DNA from: Stenotrophomonas sp. PS02298
GTDB taxonomy: Bacteria > Pseudomonadota > Gammaproteobacteria > Xanthomonadales > Xanthomonadaceae
DNA: 64,000 bases
Reading direction: 5' to 3'
Assembly: GCF_029959445.1 (NCBI RefSeq)
Contig: NZ_JASCOR010000004.1
Span: forward strand, 1-64,000
A model generated the notes under the pieces. That model was not told the origin of the DNA, did not search any database, and was given only the letters and a program-made list of their open reading frames with translations. Positions 7,378 to 16,644 of the stretch are shown here, piece after piece (position 1 is the stretch's first letter; each line of letters begins with the position of its first letter). The position numbers were made by a program, and so were the translations under genes.

Positions 7378-10152
7378 TCAGAAACGCTGGGTGTACTGCA
7401 GGTAGCTGTAACGGCCCGGGATGACGTACTGCGGGTCGAACGAGTTGGCAAACGCGCCCATGACGACCGGCGGATCCTTATCGAACAGGTTGTTGGCACC
7501 CACGCGGATGGTTGCGTTCCACGGCAGGTTGTACGACACCTGCAGATCGTGGAAGGCGGTCGCGGCTACATGGTTGTAGCTGCCATCGGCTTGCTGGCCC
7601 CACTCGTAGTCCTTCAGGCTGGAGTAGTAGCGCGTGGTCCAGCTGGCCGAGAAATCACCATAGTTCCAGTCGAGCGAAGCGGAGCTACGCACACGCCAGT
7701 TCGGATCCCACTGCCAGTAGATGCCGTTGCTCGATTCCCACGGAGTGTTGGCGTCGACCTTGGTCTCGCGGACGGACACGTAGGTGCTGTCCCACGAAAC
7801 CGAGAACTTGCCGAACTTGGTTTCCGGCAGGCGGTAGTGGACGGTGAAGTCGTAGCCTTCCAGACGCTGCTGACCGAAGTTCAACGGCTGCAGGGTCATC
7901 GCGGTGATTGCACCGGCGGCGTTACGGGTGAACAGGTCGCAGTACGAGCTGACACCATGCTCATAGCACTGTTCCAGGATGTAGTTGGCGCTCGGGGTGC
8001 TGATGGAGTCTTCCAGCTTGATCTTCCACCAGTCCAGCGACATGTCCAGACCCTGGACCCATGACGGGCTATACACCAGACCAACGGTCAGGTTCTTCGC
8101 CGTTTCCGGCTTCAGGCCGCTGTTTGCGGTGTTGGTGAACGGATAGATCGTCTGTCCGGTATTGCCAGTGGCGCTGTTGTACTCGGCAACGAAGTCGGCC
8201 GGTACGCCAGCGGCCAAGCACGCGGCCCTGACGGCTGCGTAGTTGGTAGCGTTCGTCGAGCAGGGGTCGGAATAGGTCGCGAAGTCGTCAGCCGAGCCCA
8301 GGTACAGGTTGTTGATGGACGGAGCGCGGAAACCTGAGGCGTAGCTGGCGCGGACCAGCAGGTCCTCGATCGGCTTCCACTTCAGGCCAAACTTGGTGTT
8401 GACGGTGCTGCCGAAGGTCGAGTAATCCGAGAAGCGGACGGCGGCCGACAGCTCCAGCAGGTTTGCGCCCGGCAGATCCTTGAGCAAGGGGGCCAGCAGC
8501 TCGAGGTAGTAATCGTCCAGCGAGTAGCCACCCGAAGTCGGGGTGAAGGAATTGCCGGAGGTATTGCCGCTGGCGATCAGTGCGTCCGGCGAGGAGAAGC
8601 CCGATTCCTTGCGGTGTTCATAACCAGCAGCAAAGCCGGCCATGCCGCCGGGCAGTTCGAACAGGTCGCCGGTGATGTTGGCGGTCACGCTCTCGTTGCG
8701 GTACTGGTAGGTGTTGTGCGCGGTGAACAGGATGTAGTCAAGCTGGTCCTTGGGAACAGCCCCTGCCGGCGACAGCGGGTTGAACGGTACGCAACCGTCG
8801 ATTACCGCGCCGGCGGTGTCCAGGCAGCGAACAACGCCATCGACCACGCCCGAAGCGCCCATTGCATTGCCAAGGTTGATCAGGTTGGCATCGCCGAACT
8901 GGGTCTCGGTCTGATCAGTCTTGTTGAAGGAGTAACCGGCATCCCAGTTGAACTGACGGGAAGCCCACTCGAAGCTGCCTTCCAGACCGGCATATACGTG
9001 CTGGGTCTTGTCATCCTGCTTGTACAGGCGCGGCATTTCGGTGAGGCGGTGGCTCCACTGGACATCACGGCCGTCGCCGCCGTACGCGGTGTTGTACGGG
9101 TTGTAGTAGCTCTTGCCGCTCATCAGCATGGCACCGATGTTCGACAGCGGGTAGCCCGCCAGCTGCTGGGCCGAGCGGCGTTCGTTATACAGCGCATCGA
9201 ACTTGAAGCGGACATTTTCGGTCAGGTCATAGCTACCCTGTGCATACAGCGCGCTGCGCTTCTGCGGGGTGATCAGGTAGTTGTCCTTGGCGAAGTTGTA
9301 GCGATAGTCGTCGGTAAACGGGACGTACTGGTCCAGCGCGTAGTACGGGTTGTCTGCCTGGCCGCTGCCCTTGGCGCTGCCCGGCAATACCATCCAGCCG
9401 TCGCCGCCGTTGATGCGGCCGCTGGCGGAGTAGCTGCTGAAGGTGGAAGAGCCGTAGCCGTAGTAAGGGACCGAGGAGATGGCGCGATTGCCGGCCATCA
9501 CCTCGTCTTCCTTCACGCGGGACAGGCCGATGACCAGGTTGCCGCGCTCACCGCTGGTGCCGACAGTGGCATCGAAGGAGGTTCGCTGACCATCACCCTG
9601 GCCGTACTGGCCGGCGTAAAGGTTGAATTCAGCGCCTTCAAAATCGCTGCGGGTGATGATGTTTACAACACCGGCGATGGCGTCCGAGCCGTACAGGGAC
9701 GATGCGCCGTCTTTCAGTACTTCGATGCGCTCGACGATTGCCGACGGAATCGTATTCAGGTCGACCGAGCCGGTCAGGCCAGAGACCCAGCGACGACCAT
9801 TGACGAGCACCAGCGTGCGGGAAGCACCGAGGTTACGCAGGCTGACCGTAGCGGAACCGTCACCACCGTTGTTGAAGGTGGTGTTCGAGCCGGCGCCGTT
9901 GGAGGAAACGCGGGTCAGCACATCAGCTACGGAGGTTACGCCCTGCTTCTGAATGTCTTCACGAGTCAGGATCAGGATCGGCTGTGAGGTCTCGACGTCG
10001 ACGGAACGGATACGCGAACCGGTGACCTCGATGCGATCCAGGTTGGTTGCGCCCTTTTCTGCTTCCTGGGCATAGGCCGTACCGGCCGTGCCAGCGCTTG
10101 CGACAAGCGCAAGTACAACTGCATCACGCAGCTTGTTGGTCTTGCAAATCAT
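7378..10152 (-). CDS. TonB-dependent outer membrane receptor
   Basis: Protein of 924 aa. A signal peptide (MICKTNKLRDAVVLALVASA...AYAQ) is followed by a TonB-box-like segment ATNLDRIEVTGSRI, a plug domain (ILTREDIQKQGVTSVADVL, then LRNLGASRTLVLVNGRRW) and a long beta-barrel ending in aromatic Phe (YLQYTQRF), as outer membrane barrels do. It probably imports a nutrient across the outer membrane using TonB energy; the ligand is not evident and no TonB-linked catabolic genes are adjacent. The ATG at 10152 was chosen over a TTG 24 bases upstream because it gives the complete signal peptide. The expected ribosome-binding region is a GA dinucleotide run, which could change length by slippage. Confidence 0.93.
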   Translation of the reverse strand: MICKTNKLRDAVVLALVASAGTAGTAYAQEAEKGATNLDRIEVTGSRIRSVDVETSQPILILTREDIQKQGVTSVADVLTRVSSNGAGSNTTFNNGGDGSATVSLRNLGASRTLVLVNGRRWVSGLTGSVDLNTIPSAIVERIEVLKDGASSLYGSDAIAGVVNIITRSDFEGAEFNLYAGQYGQGDGQRTSFDATVGTSGERGNLVIGLSRVKEDEVMAGNRAISSVPYYGYGSSTFSSYSASGRINGGDGWMVLPGSAKGSGQADNPYYALDQYVPFTDDYRYNFAKDNYLITPQKRSALYAQGSYDLTENVRFKFDALYNERRSAQQLAGYPLSNIGAMLMSGKSYYNPYNTAYGGDGRDVQWSHRLTEMPRLYKQDDKTQHVYAGLEGSFEWASRQFNWDAGYSFNKTDQTETQFGDANLINLGNAMGASGVVDGVVRCLDTAGAVIDGCVPFNPLSPAGAVPKDQLDYILFTAHNTYQYRNESVTANITGDLFELPGGMAGFAAGYEHRKESGFSSPDALIASGNTSGNSFTPTSGGYSLDDYYLELLAPLLKDLPGANLLELSAAVRFSDYSTFGSTVNTKFGLKWKPIEDLLVRASYASGFRAPSINNLYLGSADDFATYSDPCSTNATNYAAVRAACLAAGVPADFVAEYNSATGNTGQTIYPFTNTANSGLKPETAKNLTVGLVYSPSWVQGLDMSLDWWKIKLEDSISTPSANYILEQCYEHGVSSYCDLFTRNAAGAITAMTLQPLNFGQQRLEGYDFTVHYRLPETKFGKFSVSWDSTYVSVRETKVDANTPWESSNGIYWQWDPNWRVRSSASLDWNYGDFSASWTTRYYSSLKDYEWGQQADGSYNHVAATAFHDLQVSYNLPWNATIRVGANNLFDKDPPVVMGAFANSFDPQYVIPGRYSYLQYTQRF

Positions 10153-10156
10153 GGGT

Positions 10157-10171
10157 TCTCTCTCTCTCTCT
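10157..10171. repeat. (TC)7.5 microsatellite in translation-initiation region of TonB receptor
   Basis: Fifteen bases of alternating T and C on the plus strand, that is (GA)n on the coding strand, located 5-19 bases before the receptor ATG. It replaces a normal Shine-Dalgarno sequence with repeated GAGAG. Confidence 0.9.
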
Positions 10172-10355
10172 GCCAAGTGGACTTGGTATAGCTGGGATGG
10201 CCGCTGGCGGATCCGAAAAGCGGATCCAAAACCATGGGCTTGGGTCCGATAGTACTTGCGACTGCAAACAAATTAAAGATTGGTTAATGAAGTTATGGAA
10301 TTTACTCGAATTCAGCAAAGTCGATCATGGAGGGGGCAGTGCATTTGCTGCAACG

Positions 10356-10379
10356 CAAAACGCCCCGACAGGCGGGGCG
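10356..10379 (-). terminator. Rho-independent terminator of the gene at 10404-11261
   Basis: Stem CGCCCCG / CGGGGCG (7 bp) with a 5-base loop and a TTTT tract on the minus strand. It lies 25 bases after the stop codon. Confidence 0.85.
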
Positions 10380-10403
10380 CTTTCCAGATCAAGCGATGAG
10401 GGA

Positions 10404-11261
10404 CTACAGGTCCTGTTCGTAGCGGACGTACGGGATTGCCCCGTCGTCATTGCTCTCGTTACGCGGCGAGAACGGGTTTTTGCCGCGGGTGATCACGTTT
10501 TCAGCGCCGACCGTGAGCTGGCCGCTCCACGGGGTGCGCCAGGTGATGCCCAAGCCCAGGCCTTCCCACTTGCCACTTTGGCCGGGTGCGTCGACCACGC
10601 GGCCGATCACATTGGCGCTGAAAGCGCCGTAGCCGCCTCCGACGCTCAGGCTCTTGCTGTCCCACTGGTCGGCGACTGCCGGGGCGGCGTCGGTCAACGG
10701 GACCAGACGTGCCTTGGCGTAGGTGCCGCCGATGGAGACGAAGCCTTCGCGGCCGATGTTCTTCTGGCCAAATACGGTCAGGTCGTTCTGTTCGACGCGC
10801 GCTGCGCCAGCTTTGCCGCCGTTCGACAACCATGCCGGAAGCGTGTCGCGGCCCGTGCCGGCGGTAATGCCAACGCGGCCGCCGGGGCGGTTGAATGCGG
10901 TGGTGGCAGAGATATGGCGATCATTGTCATCGTCGTCATCGCCCAGGCTGGCGAGCATGCAATGGCTGGCAAGGCCACCAATGCTGCTGCCGCCGCTGCC
11001 GTTGCAGAGCAGGCCGAGCGAGTCGCCGGAGGACAGGCCAAAGGCCGCATCCAGCGAGCTACGGCCGAAATTCCAGCGCGCGCCGACGTTCTGGGTGCCA
11101 GTGGGTTCCAGATAGAGCAGGGCTTCAACCTTGCCGCTACCGCGGTTCCAAACCGGCAACACGGTGCTGTCCACGGCCCGCGGCTTGCTCTGTGCATGCA
11201 CGCCCGTGACCACGCCAAGGGCGATCATCAGGGCAAGCGGTAGGCGCAGTAAGGCGTTCAT
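10404..11261 (-). CDS. Exported protein, probable outer membrane beta-barrel
   Basis: Protein of 285 aa with a signal peptide (MNALLRLPLALMIALGVVTGVHAQ). The mature protein has alternating short polar/apolar stretches with many Gly and aromatic residues (KVEALLYLEPTGTQNVGARW, SLSVGGGYGAFSANVIGRVV, GLGLGITWRTPWSGQLTVGA), which suggest beta-strands of an outer membrane barrel. An acidic loop DDDDDND follows SLG. I do not recognise a named family. It has its own promoter and a strong terminator, so it is transcribed alone. Function unknown. Confidence 0.75.
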   Translation of the reverse strand: MNALLRLPLALMIALGVVTGVHAQSKPRAVDSTVLPVWNRGSGKVEALLYLEPTGTQNVGARWNFGRSSLDAAFGLSSGDSLGLLCNGSGGSSIGGLASHCMLASLGDDDDDNDRHISATTAFNRPGGRVGITAGTGRDTLPAWLSNGGKAGAARVEQNDLTVFGQKNIGREGFVSIGGTYAKARLVPLTDAAPAVADQWDSKSLSVGGGYGAFSANVIGRVVDAPGQSGKWEGLGLGITWRTPWSGQLTVGAENVITRGKNPFSPRNESNDDGAIPYVRYEQDL

Positions 11262-11314
11262 GGACTCAGTAAGACCCCGTGTGCGCCAGGAAGTTCCCGG
11301 CGCGTGAGTTCTTG

Positions 11315-11343
11315 ATCCTATGCGGTTTATGGTTTCTTAACAA
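11315..11343 (-). promoter_or_regulatory. Sigma70-type promoter for the gene at 10404-11261
   Basis: On the minus strand: -35 TTGTTA (11338-11343), 17-base spacer, -10 TAGGAT (11315-11320). The predicted start is about 47 bases before the ATG. Both boxes match 4 of 6 consensus bases. Confidence 0.55.
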
Positions 11344-11379
11344 GTCTTCGCCCTCCCCAGAACGTAACTCGTTGGACCC

Positions 11380-12273
11380 TTATTGCAGCCGCTCGGGAGC
11401 TGGCTGGTTGGCCGGTGTGGAACTGAACAATACGCCGAATTCTGCTAATGGGAAGTGATATTCCTGACCGCAGAACTCGCAGCGTACCTCGACCTGCCCG
11501 GTGGGCTCGGCGGCGGCCCGGGCTTCCTCCTCGCCAAGCGACTGCAGCATGGCGCTGACCCGTTCGCGGGAGCAGGAGCAGCCAAAGCTCAGGGCCTTGT
11601 CGCCTACCAGTTGCGGGTTCTCTTCATGGAACAGGCGGTGCAGCAGTTCGCTGCCCGGCAGGGCCAGCAGCTCGTCGCGGCCGAGGGTGTCAAACAAGGC
11701 GCCTGCGCGGACCCAGCCATCCTCGTCACCCTCGTCACCCGGCAGTTTCTGCAGCAGCAGGCCGGCGGCGTGCTCGCCGTCGCTGGCAAGCAACAGGCGC
11801 GTCGGCAGCTGTTCGGAGTGGCGGAAGTAATCCTCGAATGCCTCGTCCAGGCTGTCGCCGGTCAGTGCGACCAGACTCTGGTAGCGCTGCGGTTCGCGCG
11901 GGTCCAGGCCGGGGTTCTCGATGGTGATGGCGAGCAGGGCATCTTCGCCAAGGGCGCTCAGGCTGGACGGTGCGTCTTCGCCGTCGTTCAGCTGGGCGAT
12001 GCCACGCAGGGTGCCGGCCGAAGTGCATTCGCTGAACAACGCGCGCAGCGCGGTGCTGCTGCGAAGCTGAATGGACAGCCGCCCATCCACCTTGGTGTGC
12101 CCGGTGAACAGCGCAGAGGCCACGCTGGCCTCACCGAGCAGCCGCGTGGCGGCGGCCGGGTAGTCGCCATGGGACAGGATTTCGCGCCAGCTCTGGCCCA
12201 GCCGGACATGGACGCCGCGCACACCGGCGGCGGGCAGGAGGAAGCGGACAAGCAGGTCGGAAGTGTCGGTCAT
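11380..12273 (-). CDS. hslO: Hsp33 redox-regulated chaperone
   Basis: Protein of 297 aa, the usual length. Hsp33 is a cytoplasmic holdase switched on by oxidation. The C-terminal zinc site is present as CSCS (after LSFG) and CEFC, the four Cys ligands. The central part ([23 protein letters not shown]) matches the Hsp33 core. The start ATG at 12273 ([11 protein letters not shown]) was chosen rather than one 75 bases upstream because Hsp33 proteins begin near this motif. It is divergent from mtgA with about 74 bases between the two start codons. Confidence 0.95.
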   Translation of the reverse strand: MTDTSDLLVRFLLPAAGVRGVHVRLGQSWREILSHGDYPAAATRLLGEASVASALFTGHTKVDGRLSIQLRSSTALRALFSECTSAGTLRGIAQLNDGEDAPSSLSALGEDALLAITIENPGLDPREPQRYQSLVALTGDSLDEAFEDYFRHSEQLPTRLLLASDGEHAAGLLLQKLPGDEGDEDGWVRAGALFDTLGRDELLALPGSELLHRLFHEENPQLVGDKALSFGCSCSRERVSAMLQSLGEEEARAAAEPTGQVEVRCEFCGQEYHFPLAEFGVLFSSTPANQPAPERLQ

Positions 12274-12347
12274 GGGGCTGGATCTACGCGAGGTGGGGCC
12301 GGTGCCGGATAATGCACCGGACAAAAGGTCTTGCAAGGTGGATATCA

Positions 12348-13103
12348 ATGGGGGCGGAGCAGGCCGAGCTCAAGGTGGAGCAGGAATCAGGGACAAAGGC
12401 AGGGCGCCGGAAGCGCTGGTTGCGGCGCTTGCTGTGGGCGCCGGTGGTGTTTGCCGTGTTCAGCGTAGTGCAGGTGGTGGTGCTGCGCTTCGTCGATCCG
12501 CCGTTTTCAACGGTGATGGTGTTCCGGCAGATGGAAGCGCTGGGGCAGGGGGACTGGAAGTTCCGCATCCGCTACCAATGGCGTGACCTGGACCAGATGG
12601 CGCGCAGCGTGCCGATATCGCTGGTTGCGGCCGAGGACCAGCGTTTCCCGGAGCACAACGGTTTCGACCTGCAGGCCATTGAAAAGGCACGTAAGCACAA
12701 TGAGCGCGGCGGACGCCTGCGCGGCGCCAGTACGATCAGCCAGCAGACGGCAAAAAATGTGTTCCTGTGGCAGGGTCGCAGCTGGCTGCGTAAAGGCCTG
12801 GAGGTCTGGTACACGGTGCTGATCGAAGCGCTATGGCCGAAGCAGCGGATCATCGAGATGTACGCCAACGTGGCCGAGTTCGGTGACGGCATCTATGGGG
12901 TGCAGGCGGCATCGCGCGCTTATTGGGGCAAGGATGCTGCGCGCCTGAGTCCGGCGGAAAGCGCGAGGTTGGCGGCGGTGTTGCCGTCACCGCGGCGTTA
13001 CAACGCGGCCAAGCCTGGGCCGTACGTGCAGCGCCGAGCTGCCTGGATCCAACGGCAGGCGCGCCAGCTGGGTGGGGCGGATTATGTCGACGACGGCAAT
13101 TGA
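12348..13103 (+). CDS. mtgA: Monofunctional peptidoglycan transglycosylase
   Basis: Protein of 251 aa, a GT51 enzyme that polymerises lipid II into glycan strands at the inner membrane. One N-terminal transmembrane segment (about residues 25-45) precedes the GT51 domain with [15 protein letters not shown] (catalytic Glu), [12 protein letters not shown] and [20 protein letters not shown]. There is no transpeptidase domain. The ATG at 12348 follows AAGGTGG at good distance. The glycosyltransferase gene starts 27 bases after its stop. Confidence 0.95.
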   Translation: MGAEQAELKVEQESGTKAGRRKRWLRRLLWAPVVFAVFSVVQVVVLRFVDPPFSTVMVFRQMEALGQGDWKFRIRYQWRDLDQMARSVPISLVAAEDQRFPEHNGFDLQAIEKARKHNERGGRLRGASTISQQTAKNVFLWQGRSWLRKGLEVWYTVLIEALWPKQRIIEMYANVAEFGDGIYGVQAASRAYWGKDAARLSPAESARLAAVLPSPRRYNAAKPGPYVQRRAAWIQRQARQLGGADYVDDGN

Positions 13104-13130
13104 TCCCATCGCTGTTGCTAGACTTCGCCG

Positions 13131-14153
13131 ATGAATACGCCAGAACGCCTGACCCTGCTGATCACCGCTTTCAACGAGCAGGAGGCGTTGCCGCAGCTGC
13201 ATCCGCGTTTGTGTGCGCAGCTGCAGGCGCTGGATGGGAATGTCGATGGCCGCATTCTGTATGTCGATGATGGCAGCAGTGATGCGACCTGGGCAGTGAT
13301 GCAGCAACTGGCGGCGCAGGAGCCGCGGGTCTCGGTGCTGCGCTTGTCGCGGAACTTCGGCAAGGAGGCCGCATTGACCGCAGGGCTGGACTTCGTTGAG
13401 GACGGTGCGGTGATCCTGCTTGATGCTGACGGCCAGGACCCGCCGGAATTGATTCCGCAGTTTGTCGCGCTGTGGCAGCAAGGTCATGACGATGTCTATG
13501 GCACGCGCCTGGAGCGTGGCGGTGACGGCTGGCTGAAGCGGTTTACTGCAGCGGCTTTCTACCGTGTGATGGGGCGTCTGTCGAAAACACCGATTCCGGC
13601 CGATACCGGTGACTTCCGCCTGCTTTCGCCGCGCGCGCTGGCCGGCTTGCGGCAGCTGCGCGAGCGCCACCGTTTCATGAAAGGCCTGTTCGGCTGGGTC
13701 GGCTACAACCGGGTCGCGCTGCCTTATCGGCGTGAGCCGCGTTTGGCCGGCAACAGCAAGTTCGGCTTCTGGAAGTTGTGGAACTTCGCGTTGGAAGGCA
13801 TCACCAGCTTCTCCACTGCGCCATTGCGTGTGGCGACCTATCTGGGGCTGTTCACCGCTGCGGGTGCATTCGGCTTTGCGATATGGGTGATCGGCAAGGC
13901 CGCCCTGTACGGCGACCGGGTTGCTGGCTGGCCGACGATGATGGCGGTGATCCTGTTCCTGGGCGGGGTGCAGCTGATCGCACTGGGCTTGATCGGCGAA
14001 TATCTGGGAAGGATGTACATGGAGGCCAAGCAGCGGCCCTTGTACCTGGTTGATACCTGGCAGCCGGCGAACGTGGCAGTATCTGCCCCATCCGCCAGCG
14101 CAGGAGAACGCCATGCAGACCGTTCGACAGTTGCTAGGGGCCAAGTCCCCTGA
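13131..14153 (+). CDS. Family 2 membrane glycosyltransferase (DPM1/GtrB-like)
   Basis: Protein of 340 aa. The N-terminal GT2 domain has LLITAFNEQEALPQL, YVDDGSSDATW and the DxD region LLDADGQDPPEL. Two C-terminal transmembrane segments (about residues 230-300) follow NSKFGFWKLWNFALEGITSF. This matches enzymes that load a sugar on undecaprenyl phosphate (GtrB, ArnC and dolichol-phosphate mannose synthase relatives). The donor sugar cannot be read from sequence. Its 3' end overlaps the CBS gene start by 41 bases in another frame, an unusually long overlap. It probably shares transcription with mtgA. Confidence 0.88.
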   Translation: MNTPERLTLLITAFNEQEALPQLHPRLCAQLQALDGNVDGRILYVDDGSSDATWAVMQQLAAQEPRVSVLRLSRNFGKEAALTAGLDFVEDGAVILLDADGQDPPELIPQFVALWQQGHDDVYGTRLERGGDGWLKRFTAAAFYRVMGRLSKTPIPADTGDFRLLSPRALAGLRQLRERHRFMKGLFGWVGYNRVALPYRREPRLAGNSKFGFWKLWNFALEGITSFSTAPLRVATYLGLFTAAGAFGFAIWVIGKAALYGDRVAGWPTMMAVILFLGGVQLIALGLIGEYLGRMYMEAKQRPLYLVDTWQPANVAVSAPSASAGERHADRSTVARGQVP

Positions 14154-14544
14154 GATCCACGCCGTACCGCCGGATGTGGCGGTGGTGCAGGCGATCCGCC
14201 TGATGGCCGAGAAAGGCATCGGCGCCGTGCTGGTGATGGATGGACGCACGCTGGTCGGCATACTTTCCGAGCGTGACTACGCACGCAAGATCGTGTTGAT
14301 GGACCGTTCTTCGGCTACCACACCTGTGCGCGAGATCATGACCGCCGAGCTGGTCACGGTGGCACCGTCGGTGACGGTCGAACAGTGCCTGGAACTGGTG
14401 ACGAATCGACGCATCCGCCATCTGCCGGTAGTGGATGGCGATAAGGTGTTAGGCGTGATCTCGATCGGCGACCTGGTCAAGTCGGTGATCGAGGCCCAGC
14501 GCCTTGAGCTGGGCCAGCTGCAGCAATACATCACTGGCACCTGA
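14113..14544 (+). CDS. CBS-domain pair protein
   Basis: Protein of 143 aa made almost wholly of two CBS motifs: residues about 8-65 (AVVQAIRLMAEKGIGAVLVM, GILSERDYARKI) and 75-130 (VTVEQCLELVTNRRIRHLPV, GVISIGDLVKSV). CBS pairs bind adenosine nucleotides and usually act as sensors for a partner; no partner is fused here. The ATG at 14113 is preceded by GCAGGAGA, and lies inside the end of the glycosyltransferase gene. The role is unknown. Confidence 0.9.
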   Translation: MQTVRQLLGAKSPEIHAVPPDVAVVQAIRLMAEKGIGAVLVMDGRTLVGILSERDYARKIVLMDRSSATTPVREIMTAELVTVAPSVTVEQCLELVTNRRIRHLPVVDGDKVLGVISIGDLVKSVIEAQRLELGQLQQYITGT

Positions 14545-14555
14545 ACCTGTCGGCG

Positions 14556-16526
14556 CTACCTGGCGTAGCGCCCGCCACACTGCGCATCCTTGCCAGGTCC
14601 GGTTTCAATCGTGGCCAGCAGGGCTGCGGGCGGGGCAATGCTGGCCAGGGTCAGGGCGATCGCGCCGCGCAGGCCCAATGCCTTGAAGTCCGGGCGGAAG
14701 GACGGATCCTTGAAGCTGCCGCCGATGCGCAGCGGCGAGCGCAGGGCGAGGATGCTCACGTCCTTGGGGCGTGGGCGCAGCAATAGATCCAATTGCTCCT
14801 GCTTGAGGTTGATCGTGCCTTCGCCGACAACCAGGGTGTCGGTGGTGTCGAAAGCCAGCGCACGCGACTGCATCAGGCCGTTGCGCACGCCGAAGTCGCC
14901 GAAGGCGCAGCGCAATGGAATCTGCTTGTCGCCGGTGAAGAGGAACTTCAGCGACTCGGCTACATCCAGCCCGGCCAGCTCCATCAGCAGGTTGCCGATG
15001 TGGCCACGGCCCATGCCCAGCGCGATATCGCCATTGCTGCTGCCCAGCATCGCGGCGATCGAGTTGCCGTTGCCGCTCAGGCGGATGTCGCCACCGATGC
15101 CGCCGGATGCCTGCTCGGCCAGTTTTGCATCGGGGAACAATTGACCGAGCTGGACTCCGCGCAGGCTGGCAGTGAGCGTGGTGCTGATCTGCGGGCGGCG
15201 CGCATCCATGCGGACGGTGCTGCGGATGTCGCCACCGGCCACGCCGAAGTTGAGCGGCTCCAGCCGCAGTAGCCCGTCGTCCAGCAACAGACGTGCGTCC
15301 ATGTCGTCCAATGGCAGTTTGGGCGCGTTGATGTGTTGTGCCTTCCAGCGCACATCGGCGTCCATCGCACGCAGCTTGCCTAGGTTGTAGGGGGTGTCCG
15401 GCAATACCGTGGGCTTTGCGACGAGTTGCGCGGCTTCGGCCTTCTGCTCGGCGTTGGCGGATTCATCGCCGCTGGTCTTCGGAGGTGCGCCGATGAAGCC
15501 GGCGAGGTCGTCGAAATCCAGCCGCTTGGATAGCAGGTTGGCGGTCAGTCGCGGGCGCTCGCCGGCCACATCGATTTCCACATCGCCAGCCAGGTCGCTG
15601 TCACCAACGCGCCCACTGAACTTCTCGTAGCGCCAGCGTTGGTATTCGCGCTTGAGTCGCCCGTCCAGCCGGTACGGCGGCGACGAAGGAATGGCGATGC
15701 CGATCAGCGGATAGAGGTCCTCCAGATCCTGCCCGCTGAGCTGGAACTGCAGGTCGAACACCTGGAACTGGAAGGGATTGGTCAGCGTGCCGCTGGCGAT
15801 GGCGTGGGTAGCGCCAGCGCGGGCATCGAGATGGATACGGAACGGGTGCTCGCTGTTGCTCAGTTCCAGTGGCGATTCGGTACCGCCTTCCAGGGTGAAA
15901 GCCGCCCCCTGCCAGCGGCCTTTGCCTTCGATCAGCACGGGAGGTGCGGCACCGGCCTGTTTCGGGGGGCCGCTGTGGACCGTCACATCAACCTTGGTGC
16001 GGCCGGGTTCGTCGAGGAACTGCAGCTTGCCGTCGGTGATGTGCAGGCGTTTGAGTTGCGGAGGTTCGCCGCCGCCATCGCCGAGGAAGTCCCAGTTGCC
16101 GGGCTCGCCCTTGCGCGGCGCGGTCTGCAGCAGCACCTCGGGGCGGCTCAAGCGGATTTCGGGGATCTGCACGCTGCCACGCAACAGGGGCCAGATGCGG
16201 ATATCCAGTTCGACGCGATCAGCGCTGGCCATCTGCGGTTGTTTTGCCCAGCTGGCATTGGCAAAACGGATGTCGTCGCCACGAACGGTGGTGGTGGGGC
16301 CCAGGTCCACATCCAGGTTGCCGATCTGCAGGACGCGGCCGGTGCGGGCCTGTACGGCACGTTCGAGCGGGCCTTTGAACCAGTTCCAGTCCCACAGCAG
16401 GATCAGTGCGAGGATTGCGATCAGCACCGCAGCAACGGCAATGAGCCAGCGTTGGCCGGGCTTGCCGGGGCGTTGCAGTCGCCAGCGCGACGCTGCTGGC
16501 GTGGCCGGGGGCGGGGAAGTAGTCAC
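14556..16526 (-). CDS. AsmA-family protein
   Basis: Protein of 656 aa. A single N-terminal transmembrane segment (about residues 28-48, LIAVAAVLIAILALILLW) anchors a large periplasmic part rich in beta-strands. The segments GRVLQIGNLDVDLGPTTTVR near residue 65 and the C-terminal AsmA region (GDIRLSGNGNSIAAMLGSSN; ending in LLLRPRPKDVSILALRSPLR) are typical. AsmA-like proteins are linked to lipid transport or outer membrane assembly. The gene is convergent with the CBS gene and faces away from hlyIII-prfC; a 15-bp-arm inverted repeat lies 22 bases before its start. Confidence 0.9.
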   Translation of the reverse strand: MTTSPPPATPAASRWRLQRPGKPGQRWLIAVAAVLIAILALILLWDWNWFKGPLERAVQARTGRVLQIGNLDVDLGPTTTVRGDDIRFANASWAKQPQMASADRVELDIRIWPLLRGSVQIPEIRLSRPEVLLQTAPRKGEPGNWDFLGDGGGEPPQLKRLHITDGKLQFLDEPGRTKVDVTVHSGPPKQAGAAPPVLIEGKGRWQGAAFTLEGGTESPLELSNSEHPFRIHLDARAGATHAIASGTLTNPFQFQVFDLQFQLSGQDLEDLYPLIGIAIPSSPPYRLDGRLKREYQRWRYEKFSGRVGDSDLAGDVEIDVAGERPRLTANLLSKRLDFDDLAGFIGAPPKTSGDESANAEQKAEAAQLVAKPTVLPDTPYNLGKLRAMDADVRWKAQHINAPKLPLDDMDARLLLDDGLLRLEPLNFGVAGGDIRSTVRMDARRPQISTTLTASLRGVQLGQLFPDAKLAEQASGGIGGDIRLSGNGNSIAAMLGSSNGDIALGMGRGHIGNLLMELAGLDVAESLKFLFTGDKQIPLRCAFGDFGVRNGLMQSRALAFDTTDTLVVGEGTINLKQEQLDLLLRPRPKDVSILALRSPLRIGGSFKDPSFRPDFKALGLRGAIALTLASIAPPAALLATIETGPGKDAQCGGRYAR

Positions 16527-16547
16527 GTCGCCATCGTGGCGTGGTCC

Positions 16548-16590
16548 GTGTTCACATCGCGCGAACCGGGCATTGGCGCGATGTGAACAC
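16548..16590. repeat. Long perfect inverted repeat between hlyIII and asmA-like genes
   Basis: Arms GTGTTCACATCGCGC and GCGCGATGTGAACAC (15 bases each, perfect) separated by 13 bases. No T tract follows on either strand. It could be a hairpin ending the hlyIII-side transcript, an operator of the AsmA-family gene, or a leader hairpin. Confidence 0.85.
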
Positions 16591-16644
16591 CGTGTTGGCA
16601 GGATGTTGCCGGGAATTCCGGCGGGTACGGCGGATCTGTTGCGG

